Part shown: positions 57,026 to 64,000 of the stretch, in pieces
Layout of the letters: each line of letters begins with the position of its first letter
How positions within the stretch are numbered: position 1 is the first letter of the stretch
DNA from: Segetibacter sp. 3557_3
GTDB lineage: Bacteria > Bacteroidota > Bacteroidia > Chitinophagales > Chitinophagaceae
Direction of reading: 5' to 3'
DNA: 64,000 nucleotides
Assembly: GCF_004354985.1 (NCBI RefSeq)
Contig: NZ_SMSK01000001.1
Coordinates: forward strand, 496,001-560,000
Notes under the pieces: model-generated
The model's input: the letters and a program-made list of their open reading frames with translations, nothing else
What the model was told of the DNA's origin: nothing
Database searches by the model: none
Translations under genes and position numbers: made by a program

Positions 57026-58930
57026 TTATAACGTCTCTTTAAGCCACCGGTAGAACTCGCGTTGCCAAACAATAGCATTCTGAGGTTTTAACACCCAATG
57101 ATTTTCTTCCGGAAAATACAACAACCGGCTCTTCAATCCACGAAGCTGTGCAACCTGGAAGGCCTGCAGACCTTGTTCAATCGGTACCCTAAAATCCTTT
57201 CCGCCCTGTATCACAAGGATGGGCTTGTTCCACCTGGCAACAAGGTCGGCCGGGTTAAATTCAGAAAAAGTTTTCTGTGCCGCCTTATTGTTTTTATCCC
57301 AATAGTAGCCTCCGTTTTCCCAGTTGGTAAACCACAGTTCTTCCGTTGTACCGCTCATGCTTCTAAGATCGAATACACCGTCGTGTGCAATAAAGGTTTT
57401 AAAGCGGTTATTGTGAATGCCTGCAAGATAAAAGGAGGAGTAGCCCCCATAACTTGCTCCAACACACCCGATCCTGGATTTGTCTACATACGCAGCTTTA
57501 CTCACATCATCAACAGCGCTTAAATAATCCTTCATCACCTGTCCGCCGCAGTCCTTGCTGATTTGTTCATTCCAATCACGGCCATGGCCGTACATTCCGC
57601 GACGATTTGGTGCAATGACAATATAGCCTCCGGCAGCCATCAGCGAAAAATTCCACCTGAAACTATAACTCTGCGTTAAGGGAGACTGCGGCCCGCCCTG
57701 GCAATACAGTAGTGCAGGATACTTTTTCGTGGAGTCAAATCCAGGTGGATAAATCACCCATACCAACATTCGTTTTCCATCGGTGGTGGTTACATACCGG
57801 CGCGAAAACTTACTTGAAGAAATCTTCTGATAAGCGTCATCATTTACATGAGTCAGCTGTTTCATCGAGCCGTTTTGCAGATCCACGATATATAGTTCAA
57901 CCGCATGGTTCATGTCGGTGCGGCTTACAATTAACCTGTTACCAACCTGGCCTACAATTGCATTAACGTCAAAGTCTCCATTGGTAATCTGTTTGATGTC
58001 GGGCACCTTTGCAGTCAAACCGGGGTTGTCTACGTTAAAGAGTTGAAGTGTTCCATCAATAGCTGCCGTAAAGTAGATGCTTCGCCCATCACTGCTCCAT
58101 TTAAAGCTTTGCACGCTATTATCCCAGAACTGTGTTAGGTTTTTTATGGTGCTACCTTCGCGTACGACGATGTCCTGCTTGTCGGCTTCATAACCCTCGC
58201 GTTTCATGCTGAGCCATGCCAGTTTTCCTTCGGATGAAAATTCTGGGTTAACATCATAACCTTGCATTCCCTGGCTCAGGTTAACTGTTTTGTTTGCCGC
58301 CAAATTGTATTCAAAGATGTCGGTGTTGGTACTTAATGCATAAGCCTTTCCAACCTTTTCTTTTGTTACATATACTACCGACTTTCCATCAGGGCCCCAG
58401 ATATAATCCTCATTATCGCCATGTGGTTTCTGCGGGCAATCAAAGGGCATACCGCTCATAATGTCAATACCCTGCCCGGGTTTTGAACTGCTTACCGGGG
58501 TAATAAAAACATGGCTGAATGCACCATCCTCCCATTCATCCCAATGCCGGTATCCCAGTTCGTCGTAGATCTGCACATCGGATTTGCTGAGCTCCGGGTA
58601 ATAATCCTTACCAAAAACTTTGCGCAGTTTTACATCTGCAATTGTTAACAACGACTTTCCATCCGGTGACAGCCGGTCATTGGTTACATATGAATTGCTA
58701 TCGGCAATTTCTTTAGCCAAACCTCCATCCAACGAGATAAGATAAGTTTTTTTGTTGCTTTTGTTCAATTCAACAGCAGGTGTGCTAACTGTGTAAACAA
58801 CATTTAACCGGTCCTTAGAAATTCCTACTGCGCTTACCCGGCCAAGTTTCCAGAGCATCTCGGGGGTTAGGTTTTGCCCCTGAGCTGTTATGAAAACAAG
58901 GCTAAAGGCAGCCATAAAAAGTATTCTCAT
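57026..58930 (-). CDS. Secreted S9 family peptidase, DPP5-like
   Basis: A 634-residue secreted peptidase starting MRILFMAAFSLVFITAQGQ (ATG at 58930; an upstream TTG-type extension adds eight residues without improving the signal). Beta-propeller (about 25-370) and alpha/beta-hydrolase (about 380-634) with Ser493 in GASYGG, Asp579 in GGKDFRVP and His611 in EENHWVL, a complete triad. Size and the PRILL-type text CQGGPQSPLTQSYSFRWNF resemble the DPP5/acyl-aminoacyl peptidase branch of S9, which removes dipeptides with hydrophobic P1 residues in oral Bacteroidetes. It complements the longer S9 enzyme at 45070. Confidence 0.88.
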   Translation of the reverse strand: MRILFMAAFSLVFITAQGQNLTPEMLWKLGRVSAVGISKDRLNVVYTVSTPAVELNKSNKKTYLISLDGGLAKEIADSNSYVTNDRLSPDGKSLLTIADVKLRKVFGKDYYPELSKSDVQIYDELGYRHWDEWEDGAFSHVFITPVSSSKPGQGIDIMSGMPFDCPQKPHGDNEDYIWGPDGKSVVYVTKEKVGKAYALSTNTDIFEYNLAANKTVNLSQGMQGYDVNPEFSSEGKLAWLSMKREGYEADKQDIVVREGSTIKNLTQFWDNSVQSFKWSSDGRSIYFTAAIDGTLQLFNVDNPGLTAKVPDIKQITNGDFDVNAIVGQVGNRLIVSRTDMNHAVELYIVDLQNGSMKQLTHVNDDAYQKISSSKFSRRYVTTTDGKRMLVWVIYPPGFDSTKKYPALLYCQGGPQSPLTQSYSFRWNFSLMAAGGYIVIAPNRRGMYGHGRDWNEQISKDCGGQVMKDYLSAVDDVSKAAYVDKSRIGCVGASYGGYSSFYLAGIHNNRFKTFIAHDGVFDLRSMSGTTEELWFTNWENGGYYWDKNNKAAQKTFSEFNPADLVARWNKPILVIQGGKDFRVPIEQGLQAFQVAQLRGLKSRLLYFPEENHWVLKPQNAIVWQREFYRWLKETL

Positions 58931-59181
58931 GACGCTACATTTTGTTACCAGCAAGATAGATCATATGCACTGATGTGCATTTGGTTAAATGGATGAACAA
59001 TTTGCAACGTGCAACCGGGTTCCCCCAAACGGTCGCCGAACTTTTTCATTACTTGAACTGACCCCGGCTGCACATTGCTCGCTCATCAAGTTTGCCTGGA
59101 TCTAATAAAATTTGTTCAAAAGCGTTGGCGCTTTGTAAACCACATTTGTTGCAGCGATAAACAGACGCATAAAGGTTGGCT

Positions 59182-59270
59182 GTTCAAGAGTGCGACGCCC
59201 CGAAGACTGGCGCAGCCGGGCGGCAACCATGACCAATCAGGGTTCGATGGCTGGGTCCAACAAAAGCCAA
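59182..59270 (+). repeat. Dispersed GTACAAG element, long form (copy 11)
   Basis: TTCAAGAGTGCGACGCCCCG, then GACTGGCGCAGCCGGGCGGC, AACCATG, about 20 variable bases and GGCTGGGTCCAACAAAAGCC. The inner module matches that of copy 9. Confidence 0.7.
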
Positions 59271-59311
59271 AAATTTTGAACTGCCAACAAACCAGCATTG
59301 GTTACTGTTTA

Positions 59312-59344
59312 TTGGCCCGGAGGTTTTGTTTATAGATAACTTTG
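59312..59344 (+). promoter_or_regulatory. Putative Bacteroidetes housekeeping promoter of ypdA
   Basis: TAACTTTG at 59337-59344 is an exact match to the -7 consensus TAnnTTTG; TTG at 59312-59314 could be the -33 element, with a spacer of 22 bp (slightly longer than the usual 19-21). The ATG lies 53 bp downstream of the -7 box. Confidence 0.45.
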
Positions 59345-59396
59345 CATCGCTAAGTCATATTATGGCAAGCAACGAACGATAGACATCAATAGCATA

Positions 59397-60374
59397 ATGG
59401 AAAACGGAATATTAGACATCATCATCATAGGAGGTGGGCCAATCGGACTAGCATGCGGACTGGAAGCTAAAAAGGCCGGCTTGGAATACCTGGTTCTCGA
59501 AAAAGGTGCGCTTGTAAATTCTATATACAACTACCCGGTAAATATGACCTTTTTTTCAACTTCTGAGCGGTTGGAAATCGGTGGAATTCCTTTTGTAAGC
59601 AATAATGCAAAGCCGGTACGCAGTGAAGCATTGGAATATTACAGAAGGGTGGCGATATCTGCAGGTATCAACATCAACTTATTTGAAGCTGTTTTGCGTG
59701 TCGACAAACAGGAAAGCGGCTTTATCGTGAGCAGTTCGAAATCTGTTTACAAAGCAAGAAATGTTGTGGTAGCCACAGGCTTTTACGATATTCCTTACCT
59801 GCTTGATGTACCCGGAGAACAACTCGACAAGGTCAAACACTATTACAAGGATCCCCACTTCTACGCTTTCCAGAAAGTAATCGTAGTTGGGGCGGCAAAC
59901 TCTGCAGTTGACGCTGCATTGGAAACGTGGCGGAAAGGAGCAGAGGTTACTATGGTGGTTAAGCAGGATAAGATTAGCGACCGGGTAAAATACTGGGTGA
60001 AACCCGATATTGAAAACCGCATCATTGAAGGCTCAATTAAAGCGCATTTCAACTCAACAATCGCGGAAATTCGTGATCAGGAGGTCGATATAAATACACC
60101 CGAAGGGGTGATTACCATAAAGAATGATTGGGTAATTGCCATGACGGGTTACCAGCCCAACCTGCCTTTTCTGGCAAACATGGGCATTAACTTATCTGAC
60201 GATGCGGTTAGAAAACCAAGCTACAGCGAAGAAACTTGTGAAACCAATGTTCCGGGCATTTATCTCGCCGGGGTAATCTGCGGTGGGATGAATACCCACC
60301 GGTTGTTTATCGAAAACTCCAGGGAGCATGCCGTTAAGATTGTTGAAAATATTGCAGGCAAGATTGTAGTGTAA
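59397..60374 (+). CDS. ypdA: YpdA-family bacillithiol disulfide reductase
   Basis: A 325-residue FAD/NADPH-dependent oxidoreductase of the thioredoxin-reductase fold. FAD-binding GGGPIG at 12-17, a second Rossmann motif VVGAANSAVDAALE (from about 164) for NADPH, and the C-terminal YLAGVICGG block. There is no CxxC redox pair, which distinguishes YpdA from thioredoxin reductase. Family text NYPVNMTFFSTSERLEIGG and MTGYQPN are typical. It reduces bacillithiol disulfide, keeping the low-molecular-weight thiol pool reduced, which fits Bacteroidota that make bacillithiol. Single gene, promoter at 59312, inverted repeat at 60391 behind it. Confidence 0.88.
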   Translation: MENGILDIIIIGGGPIGLACGLEAKKAGLEYLVLEKGALVNSIYNYPVNMTFFSTSERLEIGGIPFVSNNAKPVRSEALEYYRRVAISAGININLFEAVLRVDKQESGFIVSSSKSVYKARNVVVATGFYDIPYLLDVPGEQLDKVKHYYKDPHFYAFQKVIVVGAANSAVDAALETWRKGAEVTMVVKQDKISDRVKYWVKPDIENRIIEGSIKAHFNSTIAEIRDQEVDINTPEGVITIKNDWVIAMTGYQPNLPFLANMGINLSDDAVRKPSYSEETCETNVPGIYLAGVICGGMNTHRLFIENSREHAVKIVENIAGKIVV

Positions 60375-60390
60375 ACAACCTCTTTGATGT

Positions 60391-60420
60391 TCAGTTGACC
60401 TAGCGGGGTAAGTCAACTGA
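60391..60420 (+). terminator. Inverted repeat behind ypdA
   Basis: TCAGTTGAC and GTCAACTGA form a perfect 9-bp stem with a 12-base loop, starting 16 bp after the ypdA stop. No T-run follows, so termination is only suggested. Confidence 0.4.
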
Positions 60421-60605
60421 CTGTGCAGTTTACCCCAATGCTCATGATAGATACAAGTCATAGCAGCACGGTCATGCGATAGATGCAAAGTTTGTAGTTT
60501 GCACAGCCGGATATGCTGCAGGCAGAACGTGATTATCCCAACTACATGCCTGGCTTACAGAACGGCATTATAAGTTGATCTTCATATACCAGCCTTGTTA
60601 ATCGA

Positions 60606-61952
60606 CTAATAAGGAGGATTGATGCCGACGTATGTCGCCGGTGAAATTGCCTTCAGCTCTTTTTTTACGGATGCACTAACTTTTAAACCTTGTATAAATT
60701 GCTGAATGTCGTTTTTGCCTATGGCTGTTTTGCCACGGGTAAGTTCTTTAAGCGCTTCGTATGGCGAAGGGTAGTTCTCGCGCCGTAGAATAGTTTGAAT
60801 AGCTTCGGCAACCACAGCCCAGTTGTTTTCCAGGTCTTCCTTTAATTTTTGTTCATTCAACAACAGTTTGCCAAGTCCTTTTTCTAACGACCTGATGGCG
60901 ATTAGCGTATGCGCTACGGGGGAACCAAGGTTGCGGAGTACCGTGCTGTCCGTGAGGTCGCGCTGCAACCTGCTCACCGGAAGTTTTGCTGAAAGGTGTT
61001 CCAATAGAGCGTTGGCCATACCGAGGTTGCCTTCGGCATTTTCAAAATCGATCGGGTTAACTTTATGCGGCATCGCACTGCTGCCAACTTCTCCGGCCTT
61101 TGTTTTCTGTTTGAAATAATCCATGCTGATGTACGTCCACATGTCGCGGCAAAAGTCAACCAGGATGTTGTTGATTCGTTTGATACAATCGAAATGGGCA
61201 GCCAGGTTATCATAATGTTCAATCTGGGTTGTAAACTGCATACGTTGTAAACCAAGCAGGCTATCTACAAATTTATTACCCAATTTAACCCAGTCCCGCT
61301 CAGGATAAGCTACCTGGTGCGCATTGAAGTTACCCGTAGCTCCGCCAAATTTTGCAGCATAGGGTATATGAGAGAAAAGGTTGACCTGGTTGCTGAGCCT
61401 TTCAACAAATACCATAATCTCTTTACCAAGCACGGTTGGCGATGCAGGCTGGCCATGTGTTCGCGCGAGCATAGGAACCGACCGCCACTCACCTGCAAAT
61501 TTGTGTAATAGGCCTTGCAGATTGGCAAGCGCAGGCAGGTATTCATGCTCCATACAGGCTTTCCAGCTAAGCGGGATGGAAGTATTATTGATGTCCTGCG
61601 ATGTTAAACCGAAATGTATCCATTCCTTGTGCTCACCTCCGCCAAGCGCCTCCAGTTGTTCCTTTAAAAAGTATTCAACCGCTTTTACATCGTGGTTGGT
61701 AATAGACTCTATCTCTTTGATCTTGCCCGCATCATCCAGGTTAAAGTTTTCAGCAACTTTTTTTAAACCATTACGTATCCTGCTTGCAAGGGTAAAGAAC
61801 TTATTGTCCGCAAGAAACATGAAGTACTGCACCTCCACCCAAACCCGGTATTTAATCAGCGCGTATTCAGAAAAATATTCATCAAGAAACTGCACTTGTT
61901 TTCGGTATCGCCCATCTATTGGGGTAATTGCGGTTAATTGGTTCAGTTCCAT
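60606..61952 (-). CDS. purB: Adenylosuccinate lyase
   Basis: A 448-residue cytoplasmic enzyme of the fumarase/aspartase superfamily. The signature SSAMPHKVNPIDFEN starts at Ser291, with the catalytic mobile loop serine; the active-site His region is LARTHGQPASPT, and TSQDINNT is the third conserved block. Layout matches the E. coli-type PurB (about 456 residues). It cleaves adenylosuccinate to AMP and SAICAR to AICAR in purine synthesis. ATG at 61952 (MELNQLTAITPIDGRY) is preferred over the TTG two codons upstream. Standing alone; no purine operon genes are near. Confidence 0.93.
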   Translation of the reverse strand: MELNQLTAITPIDGRYRKQVQFLDEYFSEYALIKYRVWVEVQYFMFLADNKFFTLASRIRNGLKKVAENFNLDDAGKIKEIESITNHDVKAVEYFLKEQLEALGGGEHKEWIHFGLTSQDINNTSIPLSWKACMEHEYLPALANLQGLLHKFAGEWRSVPMLARTHGQPASPTVLGKEIMVFVERLSNQVNLFSHIPYAAKFGGATGNFNAHQVAYPERDWVKLGNKFVDSLLGLQRMQFTTQIEHYDNLAAHFDCIKRINNILVDFCRDMWTYISMDYFKQKTKAGEVGSSAMPHKVNPIDFENAEGNLGMANALLEHLSAKLPVSRLQRDLTDSTVLRNLGSPVAHTLIAIRSLEKGLGKLLLNEQKLKEDLENNWAVVAEAIQTILRRENYPSPYEALKELTRGKTAIGKNDIQQFIQGLKVSASVKKELKAISPATYVGINPPY

Positions 61953-62259
61953 TTTCAAGTTAAGTTGACTCTCCCGTTAAGCTATACTGCTTCAGGGGAG
62001 TATTAGGGTTAAGCGTGCTGATCGGTGCAATTGCAAAACGCCTGCTTTCCGGGCCTAAAAGTAAGGCGAATAACATCGCTAACGAACATTTGGATGTACC
62101 GTAATGTTACAATTGGTGTACCTCTTACTTAAAAAGGGCGTTGCAACAACAGGCCCTGAGTAGTTTTGCTAAATGTTTCTGAACGACAGCAATGTTTAAC
62201 ACCAGGGTTACAACCGGGATGATTAAAAACGATTTTCTTTGCACCCAAATTTAGGAGAA

Positions 62260-63039
62260 TTGAAGAATAGCATAAGGGTTGGGGCGGTTAGTTACCTGAA
62301 CACAAGGCCATTGGTTTATGGGTTTAAGCATGGTTTCTCAATGCCGGATATGCAACTCGTTGAAGATTACCCTGCGAATGTAGCTGCTATGCTGTTGCAC
62401 GATAAAATCGATATTGGCCTGGTACCTGTAGCCATTATACCCTTTCTGCCGGAACACTACATTGTTTCTGATTATTGCATTGGGGCAGAAGGACCGGTTG
62501 GATCGGTTTGCCTGTTTAGTGATGTGCCGGTTCAACAGGTTAAATCGGTTTTACTCGACTACCAGAGCAGAACCTCGGTAGCGCTGGCAAGAATACTCAT
62601 CCGCGAATACTGGAACATCAGCCCCGAACTTATCGATGCCCGTGAAGATTTCAGAACACATATTAAAGGAACAACAGCAGGAGTTGTAATTGGCGACCGG
62701 GCATTTGAACAAAGAAAGCAGTCAGGCTTTATTTATGATTTGGCCGAAGCATGGCTCGATCTAACCGGGCAGCCCTTTGTTTTTGCCGCCTGGGTTGCGA
62801 ATAAAAAAATTCCGACTGACTTTATCGACAGGTTCAATGCGGCGAATCGTTTCGGGTTGGCAAACATTGACGCTGTAGTGGCGGAAAACCCGTACAATCT
62901 TTACGACCTGACAACCTATTTTACCAGGAATATCAGCTACGAACTTACCCCTGCAAAAAGGCTCGGACTTAAACTGTTCCTTGATAAAATTGAAACTATC
63001 AAACCCGTTACACCCCTCGAGTCGGCATCACTTGTTTAA
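62260..63039 (+). CDS. mqnA: Menaquinone biosynthesis protein MqnA (chorismate dehydratase)
   Basis: A 259-residue periplasmic-binding-protein-fold enzyme of the futalosine route, converting chorismate to 3-[(1-carboxyvinyl)oxy]benzoate. IRVGAVSYLNTRPLVYGF at the N-terminus and DIGLVPVAIIP, GPVGSVCLFS and VVIGDRAF are family hallmarks. The frame opens with TTG at 62239, but a second TTG at 62260 gives MKNSIRVGAVSYLN, the usual N-terminus, and is chosen here; no ATG fits. It implies menaquinone synthesis by the futalosine pathway instead of the classical MenF-MenD route. It converges with the GT2 gene, 15 bp apart. Confidence 0.9.
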   Translation: MKNSIRVGAVSYLNTRPLVYGFKHGFSMPDMQLVEDYPANVAAMLLHDKIDIGLVPVAIIPFLPEHYIVSDYCIGAEGPVGSVCLFSDVPVQQVKSVLLDYQSRTSVALARILIREYWNISPELIDAREDFRTHIKGTTAGVVIGDRAFEQRKQSGFIYDLAEAWLDLTGQPFVFAAWVANKKIPTDFIDRFNAANRFGLANIDAVVAENPYNLYDLTTYFTRNISYELTPAKRLGLKLFLDKIETIKPVTPLESASLV

Positions 63040-63054
63040 GCCGCTTGTTGGATG

Positions 63055-63972
63055 CTAATACCATAATCTTGCACCAACTTCCCGCAGGTATCTTATTGCT
63101 GGCGCCTTCAAAGGTGTTCGCCGTTCTGTTCGCGGCACTTGCAGTACCAACTTCCAGCCTCGTAGCCATCCTGCCGGATCAAGCCCAACCTTGCGTAGGT
63201 ATTCAAAAGACCACATGATCGCAGTAGAGTAGAAGTATCTCTTCGGCAAGTAACGCCAGGCAACTTTTGTCTTATTAACCCACATCATACGCTGCTTATC
63301 CGACTTTGGCTTTCTTCCAAGCGGGCTCTCTTTATGCAGCATTACTATACTGCTGTCATAGCGTATACAATATCCTTTTTCAATAATCCGGTAACTGAGA
63401 TCATACTCTTCCATGCCATAGAAAAACGCTGCAGGCAGATCGCCGACTTCGTTTAGTACGCTTCGTTTAATGGCATGTGCACCTCCCGCAAAATAATAGG
63501 TGAAAAAATCAGGCAGGTCTTTATACCTTTCGAAGTTTTTGTGTGGAAGCGCATTCTTTTGCATTTCAAGGGTGTCGTAATACAACACTTTAAACGAAAC
63601 TATTGCTACAGGCCGGGCCTCAAAACCCTTCTGATCAAATGCAGTAAGTACATTTTCGAGTGCGTCGGCATTTTGCAGCACAGCATCATCATCCAGGAAA
63701 ATCACGATTTCGCCCTGGGCAAACTTCAAAGCATAATTGCGGCCCTTTGTAACACCCAGATTTTCGTTTGCATCGATGAATTTAAACGGTATCCCGGGTG
63801 TCTCGCTGATGTAAGCCTTCACAACACCATAATCGTCTGCCGAAGCATTATTAACAACGATCACGTCCTGCAGCAACTCAGCAGCACGATTTAAGGAACT
63901 TACATTTTTAAGTAACTCGAGTGTATCGTGCACCCTGTTATAAGTGATGATGATGAAGCTTATTGGTTTCAA
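63055..63972 (-). CDS. Family 2 glycosyltransferase
   Basis: A 305-residue GT-A fold glycosyltransferase. FIIITYNR near the N-terminus binds the nucleotide; the metal-binding triad is Asp94-Asp96 in FLDDDAV; GMEEYDLSYRIIEKGY holds the ED motif with the catalytic base. The C-terminal part is basic and amphipathic without a clear membrane span. It starts with TTG at 63972 (KPISFIIITYNR follows directly). Typical of cell-surface polysaccharide or lipid glycosylation; donor and acceptor are unknown, and further surface-glycan genes may lie beyond the window. Confidence 0.85.
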   Translation of the reverse strand: MKPISFIIITYNRVHDTLELLKNVSSLNRAAELLQDVIVVNNASADDYGVVKAYISETPGIPFKFIDANENLGVTKGRNYALKFAQGEIVIFLDDDAVLQNADALENVLTAFDQKGFEARPVAIVSFKVLYYDTLEMQKNALPHKNFERYKDLPDFFTYYFAGGAHAIKRSVLNEVGDLPAAFFYGMEEYDLSYRIIEKGYCIRYDSSIVMLHKESPLGRKPKSDKQRMMWVNKTKVAWRYLPKRYFYSTAIMWSFEYLRKVGLDPAGWLRGWKLVLQVPRTERRTPLKAPAIRYLREVGARLWY

Positions 63973-64000
63973 TCGGAATTTCTTAGTTGTTCAAAGATCA

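Larger units (their letters stand above)
58931..59396. other. Divergent intergenic region with dispersed element and promoter
   Basis: 466 bp between the S9 peptidase (-) and ypdA (+). It holds one long-form GTACAAG element (59182-59270) and, close to ypdA, the best Bacteroidetes-type promoter match of the window (59312-59344). Confidence 0.55.

Overview
The window reads as a chromosomal segment of a glycan- and protein-degrading Bacteroidota, most likely of the Chitinophagaceae type. Supporting signs are a SusC/SusD pair, a type IX secretion C-terminal sorting domain on a giant protease, a YpdA-type (bacillithiol-linked) reductase, an MqnA futalosine-pathway enzyme, frequent TTG/GTG starts without a clear Shine-Dalgarno, and intergenic DNA full of short repeats. 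The phylum is well supported; the family is inference.

Left part (1-17574, all + strand): a carbohydrate-active cluster. It holds the tail of an MGH1/GH63-like glycosidase, a GH28 polygalacturonase-type enzyme, a GH95 enzyme with an inserted jelly roll, a GH2 enzyme fused to a malectin domain, a Zn-dependent dehydrogenase of the L-galactonate dehydrogenase/RspB type, a GH78 alpha-L-rhamnosidase, a GH43-like beta-propeller enzyme and a second GH2. The combination points to pectin (rhamnogalacturonan-type) side chains. No SusC/SusD is attached in this window; the locus probably continues upstream. Next comes a TldD-TldE metalloprotease pair (17752-20722) followed by a second, diverged TldD copy (21654-23288).

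Middle part (23363-38270): a small two-gene operon of unknown function, a TonB-type outer-membrane barrel gene broken by a one-base frameshift, a KtrB/KtrA potassium uptake pair, and a 1773-residue protein joining two alpha/beta-hydrolase (lipase-like) modules to a CHAT caspase-like protease and a helical tail. A 1.5 kb non-coding block of large, nearly identical tandem repeats follows it.

Right part (38274-64000): an APC amino-acid permease, a SusC/SusD pair, two secreted S9 (DPP-like) peptidases, a 2373-residue subtilisin-family T9SS protein, an FMN reductase, a small unknown protein, ypdA, purB, mqnA and a GT2 glycosyltransferase. Permease, SusCD and exopeptidases together suggest peptide scavenging.

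The intergenic spaces carry three repeat systems not explained by genes: (i) at least eleven copies, in both orientations, of a ~60-145 bp element starting GTACAAG and ending near GCTGGTCC-A(n), in long forms (with an inner GC-rich hairpin) and short forms; (ii) six tandem palindromic units at 13120-13288 with a compensatory base change; (iii) the tandem block at 36597-38050. The CHAT/hydrolase protein and the dispersed element are the two items most worth following up.
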